From contig OZ241350.1 in the NCBI GenBank assembly GCA_965200095.1, positions 2,046,001 to 2,110,000 of the forward strand: a stretch of DNA of 64,000 nucleotides, given 5' to 3'. Below, piece by piece: positions 8,256-15,992 of this stretch (position 1 is its first letter; each line of letters starts with the position of its first letter). The stretch comes from JANQOH01 sp965200095 (GTDB lineage Bacteria > Pseudomonadota > Alphaproteobacteria > UBA7887). The notes below the pieces were generated by a model, which was not told the DNA's origin, searched no databases, and saw only the letters and a list, made by a program, of their open reading frames with translations. The position numbers and the translations under genes were made by a program.

Positions 8256-10048
8256 GACCGCTGAGCGCCCCGCGGCGCCGCAGTCGCGCCCCGGCGACCG
8301 GACTGCCCGGCGGCGGCGGCGCGTCCGGCTCCGTGGGCGAGGAGATACTCCATGTCGCCGCCCCCTTCCTCATCCTCTCGGCGCCCTTCGCCGGCTTTCT
8401 CGAAGCCGCGGATTACGGCTGGACCCGGCCCGAGGCGCTGGTCTCCATCGCCGTCTTCATCGTGCTCGCTCTCCTCGCGGGCGCCCTGTCGGTCAATGTC
8501 GGCGCGTGGACCCGCGCCGCCCTGCTGCTGGCGCTGTCGCTCGCCGCGGCGGATTTCCTCTTTCCCCTCGGCGAATTGTGGGCGGCGCTCGACCTCCGGA
8601 TCGGCGGCCTCGCGGGACGGGAGCACGGCGCCGGCCCGGTATGGACTTCAGCGGCCCTGCTCGCCGGGTCCCTCGCCGCGCTGGCGGCGCTCGTCGCTTT
8701 GCGGGGTTCGGCATTGCTGCTGTGCGCTCTCGCCTTCGCGGCGCTTGCCGCCGGACTTGTCTCCGTGGGCGGGCTGGAACGCGACCGCGCCGTCGTCGAG
8801 CGCGCCGGCCCGACCCCCGCCGCCTCCGAAACCCTTCCGCCGCTGGTTCACATCGTTCTCGACGGGCACAACGCCCCCGCGGCGCTGGGCGGCGAGAGCG
8901 GCGGGGCGCAGCTGCGCGAAATTCTGGAGAGCATGTGGACGGAACGCGGGTTCCGCGTCTTCTCCCGCGCCTTCGGCCAATACGACGACTCTGTCGATGC
9001 GCTGGCGGCGCTCATGAATCGCGACCTCCCTGCCCTCGACGGATCGCATGTCGGATCCGACGGCCGCGCGCTGACGGCCGCGGCGCATATCGACGCCCTC
9101 GCCGCCCGGGGCTACGCGGTCGAGATTCATACCGACGACCGCTTGGATCTTTGCGCCGGCGCGGCCGAGCCGGTCGCGCTCTGCGTCGTCCACCGCGCCC
9201 GCGCCGCGGCGCTTGCCCCGCTCGACCTGCCGACGGCGGCGAAATTCGCCCTGCTCTGGCGCCTCTATCTCGAGCGCTCCGACGCCTGGCGGGCGCTGCG
9301 CGGCCTGTGGAACGCCGGCGCCGCAGCCGCATCGGAGCGTTTCGGCCTCGGCGTTTCCGAATGGCCGCCGCCGCTGCGGCTCGAGTCGCTGGCGACGCCG
9401 GCGATGGCCGAACGCCTCGCCGCGCGCCTTCGCGACGCCGGCCCCGGGCGGGCGGCGATCGCCCGGTTGCCCGCCGCCGACGCGCCCTGGGCCTGGGGCG
9501 CCGACTGCGCTCTCGACCGCGACCCCGGCGGTTGGCTCGGCCCCCACGACCGCACGCAACCGCCGCCGCGCCGCAATGACGAACCGGGGCGCGAACTCAG
9601 ACGCAAGCGCTCGAACGCGCAGCTGGAGTGCGCGCACCGACGCCTCGGCGCGCTCATCGACGCCATCGACGAAAACCCCGCCCTCGCCGGGGCCACGGTG
9701 CTCGTCCACGGTCTCCACGGCTCGGGCATCGTCGGCGTTCCGCCGACCCTGGAGCACGAGCGGCGCGCCGCAGCGGAGGATTTCGTGGACGGCTTCTCGA
9801 CCTTCCTCGCCCTGCGCGCGCCCGGCGCGGCGCCGGGCGTCGACCCCCGGCCGACGCCGTTGCAGACGGTTTTTCCGACCTTTTTCGGCGCGCCCCCCGC
9901 CGCGTCGGGCGCGCCCATACTGTTTCTGCGCGGCTGGTCGTCGCGGCGTCTCGCGGCGCGGCCCGCCGAACGCCTGCTCGGCTCCTTCTTTCGCGCCGAC
10001 GCGGAGCCCGCCCCCGTCAACTCGAACGAAGGAGGATATTCGCCATGA
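8252..10048 (+). CDS. Membrane protein with alkaline-phosphatase/sulfatase-like domain
   Basis: A 598-residue protein with about five hydrophobic segments in residues 30-170 (LILSAPFAGF, LVSIAVFIVLALLAGAL, ALLLALSLAAADFLF, ALLAGSLAALAALVAL, LLLCALAFAALAAGLVSV) and a large soluble part beginning PLVHIVLDGHNAPAALGG. That last motif and AGATVLVHGLHGSGI near residue 480 resemble the alkaline-phosphatase/sulfatase superfamily, as in envelope phosphoethanolamine or phosphoglycerol transferases. A nucleophile Thr/Ser cannot be placed with certainty. Its ATG at 8252 overlaps the pdxA stop, and its own stop overlaps the next gene's start, so the three genes are translationally coupled. Confidence 0.65.
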   Translation: MRPLSAPRRRSRAPATGLPGGGGASGSVGEEILHVAAPFLILSAPFAGFLEAADYGWTRPEALVSIAVFIVLALLAGALSVNVGAWTRAALLLALSLAAADFLFPLGELWAALDLRIGGLAGREHGAGPVWTSAALLAGSLAALAALVALRGSALLLCALAFAALAAGLVSVGGLERDRAVVERAGPTPAASETLPPLVHIVLDGHNAPAALGGESGGAQLREILESMWTERGFRVFSRAFGQYDDSVDALAALMNRDLPALDGSHVGSDGRALTAAAHIDALAARGYAVEIHTDDRLDLCAGAAEPVALCVVHRARAAALAPLDLPTAAKFALLWRLYLERSDAWRALRGLWNAGAAAASERFGLGVSEWPPPLRLESLATPAMAERLAARLRDAGPGRAAIARLPAADAPWAWGADCALDRDPGGWLGPHDRTQPPPRRNDEPGRELRRKRSNAQLECAHRRLGALIDAIDENPALAGATVLVHGLHGSGIVGVPPTLEHERRAAAEDFVDGFSTFLALRAPGAAPGVDPRPTPLQTVFPTFFGAPPAASGAPILFLRGWSSRRLAARPAERLLGSFFRADAEPAPVNSNEGGYSP

Positions 10049-10788
10049 ACAGGATCGATCTCGACGGCCGCGCAGCGGTTGTCACCGGCGGGGCGGCCGG
10101 CATCGGCTTCGCCATCGCCGAACGCCTCGCCGCCTCGGGCGCCCGCCTCGCCCTGTGGGACCGAGACGCCGAGGGCCTGGCGACCGCGCGACAGGCGCTC
10201 GACGGCGTCGAAACCTTCGCCGTCGATATCGCCGACCCCGCATCGGTCGCCCGGGCCCGCGACGCCACGACCGCCGCCTTCGGCAAGATCGACATCCTCG
10301 TCAACAACGCCGCGATCAACGGCGCCAACAACAAGGTATGGGACATCCCGGTGGACGAATGGCGCCGGGTCATCGAGGTCGATCTCGGCGGCGTCTTCTA
10401 TTGCTGCCGCGCCGTCGTTCCCGGCATGATCGCCGCCGGCTACGGGCGCATCGTCAACATCGCCTCGATCGCCGGCAAGGAAGGCAACCCCAATCATGGC
10501 CATTACAGCGCCGCGAAGGCCGGAGTCATCGCCCTCACCAAATCGCTGGGCAAGGAAACCGTGGACACCGGCGTGATCGTTAACTGCGTCGCCCCGGCGG
10601 CGGTGGAGACGGCGATCCTCCGCGAGAACACGCCCGAACAGCGCGCCTATTTGCTGTCGAAGATACCCATGGGCCGCGTCGGCCGCCCCGAAGAGGTCGC
10701 AGCGCTCGTCGCCTGGCTGTCGTCGGAAGACGTGAGTTTCTCGACCGGGGCCGTCTACGACATCTCCGGCGGCCGCGCCACCTACTGA
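10045..10788 (+). CDS. SDR-family oxidoreductase
   Basis: A 247-residue classical short-chain dehydrogenase. TGGAAGIGFA sits near residue 14, NNAAING near 86, and the catalytic NIASIAG...YSAAKAG (Ser, Tyr-x-x-x-Lys) near 136-156, followed by VAPAAVETAI and a family-typical C-terminus FSTGAVYDISGGRATY. Similar to FabG-like or sugar/secondary alcohol dehydrogenases. The ATG at 10045 has a strong GGAGG RBS 9 bp upstream and overlaps the preceding stop. A degraded copy of this gene's last codons lies at 12162-12228. Confidence 0.9.
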   Translation: MNRIDLDGRAAVVTGGAAGIGFAIAERLAASGARLALWDRDAEGLATARQALDGVETFAVDIADPASVARARDATTAAFGKIDILVNNAAINGANNKVWDIPVDEWRRVIEVDLGGVFYCCRAVVPGMIAAGYGRIVNIASIAGKEGNPNHGHYSAAKAGVIALTKSLGKETVDTGVIVNCVAPAAVETAILRENTPEQRAYLLSKIPMGRVGRPEEVAALVAWLSSEDVSFSTGAVYDISGGRATY

Positions 10789-10868
10789 CGCGCGCCACCC
10801 GGCGCCCGATCGACCCGCGCTGCGCGGGCGCGCAAGCGGTTACGGAAGCGGCGCTGACGCCGCCGGCG

Positions 10869-12077
10869 TCAGCGCCGGTTGGCGTTCTCCCGCGCGCGGG
10901 CCAGCAATTCCTCGCCGTCGGCGCAGTCGACTACCAAATCGCCGATCTCCGCGAGACGCCCGGGGTCCGCGACCCCCGCCAGAAGCGCCGCCAACCGGGC
11001 GCCCGTTCCGGCGCCGAACTTCCGCGCCGCCTGACGCGACAGCAACGCCCGCTCCCGCTCCAGGCCCTGCTCCAGGCCTTGCTCCAGCGTCTCGGCCCGC
11101 GCGCGCGCAACCGCACTCTCCAACTCACGCGCAAGACGCGCTTCCTCGCGCGCAACCGCGCTCTCCAACTCGCGCGCTACCGCGCTCTCCAGCTCGCGCG
11201 CAACCGCTTTCTCCAACTCGCGCGCTATCGCGCCCTCCACTTCGCGCGCGATGCCCGCTTCGATGCCGGTCTTGACGCGCGTCTCGACATATTCGTCGAT
11301 CCGCCTTGCCAGTAGCGAACCCATGGCGCTCAAACCTCCCGTATCCGCAGCCGCCTGCAACGCCGAAGGCAAATCCGGATGCGCACGCGCCGTCGCGCTG
11401 CGCTCCACCATCCCCAGAGTCAACTCCGCAAAGGCGCGCCGAAGACTCGCATGTTCCTCGCCCGACAGCAACGCCGACACCCGCCGCAACACCGCCGCCA
11501 TCGTCGAAACCGAACCCTGCTCCAGCGCAATTTGCGCCGAAACCACGTTCTCTGCCGGCAAATCCTCAACCCGAAGCGCGTGTTCGTCAATCACCAGGTG
11601 ACGCTGGCGGGGCTGGAACGGCGCCAGAGCCTCACCCACCGACGCTATCGTCTCCCCTACCTCCGCCGCCGCCGACCAGCGCCGCTCGCCATTGTAAATC
11701 ACCACAGGAAGCACCGGCGGAAGACGCCCGTCCGCCGGAAGCCGTCCGCCGCGGATGAGTTTCAGATACATCCGCGCCGTGTAGGCGAGGATGCGCGCCG
11801 CCATGTGACGGTCCACCGCGGACTGGAACTCCAACAACACGAGAAGATACAGCCAGTCCCCCGCCGCGCCCCGGAAGCGCACGCGCCACGCGGCGTCGCC
11901 GCTTCCCCGCGCGAAGCCGTCGTCGACGTAATCCGCCGGCAATTGTTCGAGGGTATCGAAATCCAGCGCCGCGACGACATCGGTGGGCGCGAAGCCGCGC
12001 AACAGGTCCTCCACCATCCGCGCATGGTCGAACCAGCGCTTGAAGGCCGCGTCATGAAACTCGCGCGTCGCCGCCAT
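10869..12077 (-). CDS. Rpn family (PD-(D/E)xK) recombination-promoting nuclease/transposase-like protein
   Basis: 402 residues. The N-terminal nuclease-like domain begins TREFHDAAFKRWFDHARMV, with the core YLLVLLEFQSAVDRHMAARI (the E-x-Q element of Rpn/YhgA enzymes). Then comes a repetitive charged segment built from the octad ARELESAV, and a DUF4351-type C-terminus (RQAARKFGAGTGARLAALL). Rpn proteins are DNA endonucleases that stimulate RecA-independent recombination and spread between genomes. The ATG at 12077 sits behind GGGGGAGGTCGC. It lies at the edge of the DGR accessory region and is bounded by a partial duplicate of the adjacent SDR gene. Confidence 0.8.
   Translation of the reverse strand: MAATREFHDAAFKRWFDHARMVEDLLRGFAPTDVVAALDFDTLEQLPADYVDDGFARGSGDAAWRVRFRGAAGDWLYLLVLLEFQSAVDRHMAARILAYTARMYLKLIRGGRLPADGRLPPVLPVVIYNGERRWSAAAEVGETIASVGEALAPFQPRQRHLVIDEHALRVEDLPAENVVSAQIALEQGSVSTMAAVLRRVSALLSGEEHASLRRAFAELTLGMVERSATARAHPDLPSALQAAADTGGLSAMGSLLARRIDEYVETRVKTGIEAGIAREVEGAIARELEKAVARELESAVARELESAVAREEARLARELESAVARARAETLEQGLEQGLERERALLSRQAARKFGAGTGARLAALLAGVADPGRLAEIGDLVVDCADGEELLARARENANRR
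11095..11262 (-). repeat. 24-bp in-frame tandem repeats inside the Rpn gene
   Basis: Six to seven imperfect copies of a 24-bp unit (for example CGCGCGCAACCGCGCTCTCC plus AACT on the plus strand) encode repeated ARELESAV-like octads. The copies differ by a few bases, indicating an older array that could still change length in steps of eight residues. Confidence 0.75.
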
Positions 12078-12161
12078 CGCGACCTCCCCCGTCCGCCGTC
12101 CCGCCCCGCCCTTCGTCCCGCCGGGCGCATCGCGAGTCGAAGGCGCGCAAGCCGAAACGAC

Positions 12162-12228
12162 CGGAAGACGCGGGTTTCCCGACCGGCGCCGTCTACGGCA
12201 TCTATCGCGGCCGCGCCACCCGCCGACT
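12162..12228 (+). pseudogene. Degraded duplicate of the 3' end of the SDR gene at 10045-10788
   Basis: This stretch aligns with 10725-10791, the end of the SDR gene: CGGAAGACG, TTTC, CGACCGG, GCCGTCTACG, then GGCCGCGCCACC are shared in order. No frame survives. The Rpn gene lies between the intact SDR end and this copy, so the segment looks like an insertion or duplication scar. Confidence 0.65.
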
Positions 12229-12279
12229 CCCGCGCCCCGCGGCAGTGCGGGACCTTTTCCGGAGCGCAGGAGCGTCCCG

Positions 12280-12459
12280 TCGCCTCCATGCGAGAGTGGA
12301 GCGCGGTCGACTGGATGCTGTCTCCGGGCATGAACTCCTGCCGGCGCGGCAGGCGCTACACGGCGGGCGCGAACCGGAGGAGGAAGCGGTCCTGCGCCTC
12401 CGGCGCCGGCCCTGTCTCGCGCGCAATCGTCCGATCGTCGGCGCTGGCGATGCTCACCG
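12280..12459 (-). pseudogene. avd remnant 1 (after target 1)
   Basis: On the minus strand this reads an N-terminal avd-like stretch (TIARETGPAPEAQDRFLLRF), a stop codon, then RLPRRQEFMPGDSIQSTAL. These match the intact avd at 15540-15923 (SARETGPALEAHYRFLLW and RFPRRQKFLLGDRIQTTAL). After that the homology fades and the C-terminal helices are missing. It sits downstream of target 1, exactly where avd lies relative to target 2, so it is interpreted as a decayed accessory gene of a duplicated cassette. It is not expected to make a working Avd. Confidence 0.8.
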
Positions 12460-12573
12460 AAACCGCCGCGTCGCGCGGCGGCGGCCACGCGCGCTGCCGA
12501 ACCGCCGGAATGCGCGAGAAATCCGGCCGCGGAACAAGCCCCCGGACACACGGGGAGATACGGAAGTAAAGCT

Positions 12574-13563
12574 TCAAGAGGCGAGCGTCCGGGCCACGCG
12601 GAAGCCGGCAACGATGTAGCGGTTCCCGGCGACGAGTCTGAGGCGGGCAGCCGCGCGGAGGAGCCTCGGGTCGTTGTTCCAGGACCCGCCGCGGATAACG
12701 CGAACGGAACATATGCCGCTTTCCCGGGCGCGCCCGTCGCCCGGCGCGCCGGCGTAACTGTCGTTCCAGCAATCCTGAACCCATTCCCAAACGTTCCCGT
12801 GAACGTCGCGCAAACCGAAGCCGTTCGCCGCAAAACTCCCCACCGGCGCCGTGCGCTCATCGTCCCAGCGGCTCCCGCAGCCGTCGCAGTTCGCGCAATT
12901 GCAACCGATATCGTCGCCCCACCAGTAGCGCGTCTCCGTCCCTGCGCGAGCGGCATACTCCCACTCCGACTCGCTCAACAGACGGTACGCCTCGCCCGTC
13001 TCGCGCGAAAGCCACGCCGCATAGGATTGCGCATCGTCCCAACTTACATTGATGACGGGACGCCGCCCGCGGCCCCAGCCCTCATCGTCCGGGCGGTAGC
13101 CGCCGCAACCCCCGGCCGACGCGCACGCATCCCACTCGTCGAACGTCACCGGACAGACCCCGACCGCAAAAGGCGCGCCTATAGCAACGCGATGTCGCGG
13201 ATCTTCAACGCTCCACCGCCCCTCCTCCGAAGGCGGAGCCCCCATCATGAAACTCCCCGACGGAACCGCCGCCATATCGGGGCAATGCGGGCAGTCCCGG
13301 AAAACGCTCCCGACCGCCGCGTGCAGGCGTTTGCGCTCGTCATCGGCCATTCTCATCGTCGCCCCCGACCGCTCACCGTTTCCGGGCGCCCCGGGTTTCT
13401 CGCCTGCAATGCAACACTGGAGGAGGAGTAGCCCGATGCGGGAGCAGGGTAACGCGGCGCCCGGCGCTTTCCAACCTCGTTGCCGGCGCTCCCGATACGG
13501 GGCGGCGGCGCGAGCTACTCCCCGGGGCGACCATGGCCAGCTGGCCGCGATGCTGAAATTCAT
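12574..13563 (-). CDS. DGR target protein 1 (FGE-sulfatase domain, ends in VR1)
   Basis: About 329 residues from the ATG at 13563; the start is uncertain. The N-terminus is poor but contains a possible lipoprotein-like stretch GLLLLQCC. From GSVFRDCPHCPDMAAVPSG onward it is a formylglycine-generating-enzyme-like (C-type-lectin-like) domain: MMGAPPSEEG, RPVINVSWDDAQSYAAW, LLSESEWEYAARAG, DVHGNVWEWVQDCW. It ends IRGGSWNNDPRLL...GFRVARTLAS, the variable repeat region. It is 60-90 percent similar by eye to targets 2 and 3. It lacks the ankyrin/SH3 modules of target 2, and its upstream DNA is a dispersed repeat, so the N-terminus may be truncated. Confidence 0.82.
   Translation of the reverse strand: MNFSIAASWPWSPRGVARAAAPYRERRQRGWKAPGAALPCSRIGLLLLQCCIAGEKPGAPGNGERSGATMRMADDERKRLHAAVGSVFRDCPHCPDMAAVPSGSFMMGAPPSEEGRWSVEDPRHRVAIGAPFAVGVCPVTFDEWDACASAGGCGGYRPDDEGWGRGRRPVINVSWDDAQSYAAWLSRETGEAYRLLSESEWEYAARAGTETRYWWGDDIGCNCANCDGCGSRWDDERTAPVGSFAANGFGLRDVHGNVWEWVQDCWNDSYAGAPGDGRARESGICSVRVIRGGSWNNDPRLLRAAARLRLVAGNRYIVAGFRVARTLAS
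12591..12706 (-). repeat. Variable repeat VR1 of the DGR
   Basis: A 116-bp segment at the 3' end of target 1, aligned without gaps to the template repeat at 14348-14463. About 16 differences fall on template adenines (27 available) and roughly 8-10 elsewhere. Several non-adenine changes are shared with VR3, suggesting an older or sister template. Confidence 0.82.
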
Positions 13564-13644
13564 GCCCGCCGGTTTTCCGAAGCATACCCGTCTCTGCGCC
13601 GCGAAGACCGCAATCGCCAAGTGTCCGTTTCGGAACAGCTTATT

Positions 13645-13816
13645 GAGACCTCTGCATAACCGGTTTCGCTTGCGGCAGGATCGCGTTTCCGCGTTTTGAC
13701 GACGCTCCCGAATCCACCGGCGGAGCATAACGAGGCATGATGAAATTACGAAAACCCCGCCCTCTTTCCATCTTTCCCGCGAAAGAGAGTGTGAAAAAAT
13801 TGAATGGCTCTCGCTA
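13645..13816. repeat. Dispersed repeat (copy of 63694-63850)
   Basis: Begins GAGACCTCTGCATAAC, continues with a diverged GTTTCGC..TG.GGCAGG block, and ends CCCGCGAAAGAG.GTGTGAA.AAA. The same order of blocks occurs at 63694-63850. It has no coding potential. It occupies the upstream region of target 1 and runs into the large inverted repeat at 13817. Confidence 0.7.
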
Positions 13817-14040
13817 TGACGGACGGGTCGCCGAGGTGTTGGCGTCGTAAAAGACAGTCCCCATCGAATAATACTTCGTCATTCCCGCGAAAGCGGGAAT
13901 CTGCTGCGGCGTTCCCGCAATAAAAACGGGCCGATATTGCGGACGGCCGCCTCCAGATTCCCGCTTTCGCGGGAATGACGAAGTATTATTCGATGGGGAC
14001 TGTCTTTTACGACGCCAACACCTCGGCGACCCGTCCGTCA
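13817..14040. repeat. Perfect 87-bp inverted repeat, MITE/REP-like element
   Basis: The left arm 13817-13903 and right arm 13954-14040 are exact reverse complements over 87 bases, separated by 50 bp. Each arm carries the palindrome ATTCCCGCGAAAGCGGGAAT at its inner end. The ends read TGACGGACGGGTCGCC and its complement. Diverged pieces of the same element recur at 40.9-41.6 kb and 63.87 kb. No transposase is encoded, so a non-autonomous element is likely. Confidence 0.88.
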
Positions 14041-14272
14041 CGATGACAGCCGCCCGATTTCTTCACACGCTCGAAAGCGGGAATCCAGAGACGGAAGCGC
14101 GGCCGCAGCGGCCAGCGCCGCCGTGTGGCGGAGCGTCCGCGTTTCATTGCGACTCATGGTTCTCCCTTTCTCGCGCCATCTTCGCAACGTCGGCGACCAT
14201 GACGGCGCCGACCGACCCGGCGCCCCGCCCCCGCGCGGCGGCGGGGCAAGAGGGGCGCCGGGTCTTCGCTCG

Positions 14273-15559
14273 TCATGACCGTCCCTGGACGCTCACCGGC
14301 GCGCCCGGCGGCCCCGTGAGGCCGGCGGTTCGGGCATCGGAGCGTGCGGGCCACACGAAAGCCGGCGTTGTTGTTCCGGTTTCCGGTGTCGTTCCTGTTG
14401 CGGTTCGCCGCGCGGAGGTTCCTCGGGTTGTTGTTCCAGGAGCCGCCGCGGAGAACGCGACGGCAGGGGGACGGGCAGGCTCCCCGGACGGGCGGCGCGA
14501 CGGGTCGAACCATCCGCCCCGGAAGATCGCCTGGCGCAGGCGCCAGCTGTCGGCGTGTCCGGCATGGGCGACCCACGCGCCCACCCGGCGTTCGATCTCC
14601 TCGCGCGAAGCCGAACCGGCGCGCCAGCGGTCGCGCAGGCCGCGCAGCCGGTTGCGGAAGCGGCGCACATTGGCCTCCGGCAAGCGTCGCCGCCCGCCGG
14701 GCAGCAGCACGAAACCGAGGAACTCCGCCGGCGCGCGCGTATCGGCGATCTCCGTCTTGCGCGGATGCAGGCGCAGGCGGCGGCCCTCGAGGAACAGCGC
14801 GATGCGCCGCCGCCACTCCTCCAGTTGCGCCGGGTCGTCGTGGAACAGCGCGAAGTCGTCCACATAACGCAGATAGCCCCTTGCGCGCAGGACCTGCTTG
14901 CAGAAACGGTCGAGGCCGTCGAGATAGACATTGGCGAAGAACCGGCTCGTCAGGTTGCCGATCGGCAGCCCGCGCCGGCGCTCATGCGGCGTGAACAGAC
15001 CGTCGCCGGGGAAATGAAGCAGAACCGGCTCCTGCGGGTTGGAGCCGTCGACGATCCGGTCGGCGAGCCCCAGAGTGCGCGGGCAGGCGAGGCGACGCCG
15101 CAGGTCGCGCTTGAGGATCCCGTGGTCGATGGAGGGAAAATACCGCCATATGTCGCAGCGCAGGACATGGCGGAAGCGGTCGCGGAAGCGCTCGTAGCGC
15201 GCGACGGCGCGGTGCGTCCCCTTGCCCTTGCGGTTGGCGTAACTGTCATGGATGAAGCCGCGCTCGAAGACCGGTTCGACGACCGCGCACAGGGCATGAT
15301 GCACGACGCGGTCGCGGAACGGCGCGGCGGAGACGACACGGTGTTTCGGGTCGAAGACTTCGATGACCGTGTAGCGCCCCGGCCGGTAGCGCCCGCTGGC
15401 GAGGGCGCGTTCGAGGCGCAAGACCTCGGTCTCCAGATTGGCGAGGAAGGCCGCCGGCCCCGGCTTCGCCCGCTTGCCGGCTGCCGCGCGCAGGGCGGCG
15501 GCGCGCAGCGCGGGGAAGGACGCGACGGCGCCGAAAAGGTCACGCGCTTTCGCGGGCAT
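14273..15559 (-). CDS. DGR reverse transcriptase
   Basis: A 428-residue reverse transcriptase of the diversity-generating retroelement/group-II-like class. RT blocks in order: LRCDIWRYFPSIDHGIL near residues 133-149 (first catalytic Asp), GLPIGNLTSRFFANVYL near 197-213, the YVDD box at 232-235 (RYVDDFALF), then LHPRKTEI and FLGFVLLPGGRRRLP. DGR enzymes normally carry GxxxSQ in block 4; here it is GNLTSR. The natural C-terminus is probably near WRLRQAIFRGGWFDPS; the frame continues through the template repeat to a stop at 14273. The start at the ATG at 15559 has GGAG upstream and overlaps the end of avd by 20 bp. It copies TR RNA into adenine-mutated cDNA that replaces the VR of target genes. 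Confidence 0.93.
   Translation of the reverse strand: MPAKARDLFGAVASFPALRAAALRAAAGKRAKPGPAAFLANLETEVLRLERALASGRYRPGRYTVIEVFDPKHRVVSAAPFRDRVVHHALCAVVEPVFERGFIHDSYANRKGKGTHRAVARYERFRDRFRHVLRCDIWRYFPSIDHGILKRDLRRRLACPRTLGLADRIVDGSNPQEPVLLHFPGDGLFTPHERRRGLPIGNLTSRFFANVYLDGLDRFCKQVLRARGYLRYVDDFALFHDDPAQLEEWRRRIALFLEGRRLRLHPRKTEIADTRAPAEFLGFVLLPGGRRRLPEANVRRFRNRLRGLRDRWRAGSASREEIERRVGAWVAHAGHADSWRLRQAIFRGGWFDPSRRPSGEPARPPAVAFSAAAPGTTTRGTSARRTATGTTPETGTTTPAFVWPARSDARTAGLTGPPGAPVSVQGRS
14348..14463 (-). repeat. DGR template repeat (TR)
   Basis: A 116-bp segment just after, and overlapping, the RT frame. Read on the minus strand in the target frame it gives RGGSWNNNPRNLRAANRNRN followed by DTGNRNNNAGFRVAR, i.e. 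eleven AAC codons, the codon typical of DGR templates because both variable positions are A. The flanks contain no adenine. It matches VR2 at every non-adenine position (89 of 89), while 17 of its 27 adenines differ in VR2. Confidence 0.95.
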
Positions 15560-15923
15560 CGTGCGCCTTTCTCCACGCGCCGATGCGTCGCCCGGTATCG
15601 TCCAGGCTCCGCGCCGCGTGTTCGTAGCGCCGCGGGTCGAGGAAGCGCAGGTCATGGGCGAGGCGGAAGAGGAAGCGCAGTTTCTCGATCCCCAGATTGG
15701 CGCGGGCGAGATGCGGGCCGCGCCGGCGGGTGTATGTCGCTTCGACGAGGGAGTCGAGCACGTCGAGCGCGGTTGTCTGGATGCGGTCTCCGAGCAGGAA
15801 TTTCTGCCGGCGCGGAAAGCGCTCCACGGCGGGAACGAGCCAGAGGAGGAAGCGGTAATGCGCCTCCAGCGCCGGACCCGTCTCGCGCGCGCTCGTCCGT
15901 TCGCCGACGCTATCGACGCTCAC
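15540..15923 (-). CDS. avd: Avd, DGR accessory variability determinant
   Basis: A 127-residue four-helix-bundle protein: ALEAHYRFLLWLVPAVERFP, KFLLGDRIQTTALDVLDSL, ANLGIEKLRFLFRLAHDLR, LDPRRYEHAARSLDDTGRRI. This is the standard bacterial Avd signature. Avd forms a positively charged pentamer that binds the RT and the template RNA and is required for mutagenic cDNA synthesis. The likely start is GTG at 15923 (reading MSVDSVGERTSARETGPAL). It overlaps the RT start by 20 bp, implying coupled expression. Broken copies of this gene follow the other two targets. Confidence 0.92.
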   Translation of the reverse strand: MSVDSVGERTSARETGPALEAHYRFLLWLVPAVERFPRRQKFLLGDRIQTTALDVLDSLVEATYTRRRGPHLARANLGIEKLRFLFRLAHDLRFLDPRRYEHAARSLDDTGRRIGAWRKAHDARESA

Positions 15924-15933
15924 CGGAACGCGA

Positions 15934-15964
15934 AAAAAATCCGGCCGGGGGGCAAGCCCCCCGG
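15934..15964 (-). terminator. Post-VR hairpin followed by a T run (DGR recognition hairpin or terminator)
   Basis: On the minus strand CCGGGGGG-CTTG-CCCCCCGG forms a perfect 8-bp GC stem with a 4-base loop (15945-15964), followed after five bases by a T7 run. It lies 28 bp after the stop of target 2. In studied DGRs a GC hairpin downstream of VR promotes target recognition; it could equally be an intrinsic terminator between target and avd. Versions at 12530-12546 and 20912-20935 are degraded. Confidence 0.65.
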
Positions 15965-15992
15965 ACCCCCGGAGAGGTAAAGAAGTAAAGAT

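Noticed and set aside
10869..12956. A 695-residue reading frame extending the Rpn gene upstream to 12956
   Set aside because: Residues before the RBS-preceded ATG at 12077 are another-frame readings of target 1 and the avd remnant; only the last 402 residues look like a protein.
12574..13563. Targets considered as genuine formylglycine-generating enzymes
   Set aside because: No sulfatase gene is nearby and the C-terminus is a DGR variable repeat; the fold is used here as a C-type-lectin-like scaffold.
14273..15559. RT considered as a retron or group II intron maturase
   Set aside because: No msr/msd-like inverted structure, maturase X or HNH domain was seen; an adjacent Avd and an adenine-biased TR/VR pair identify a DGR.
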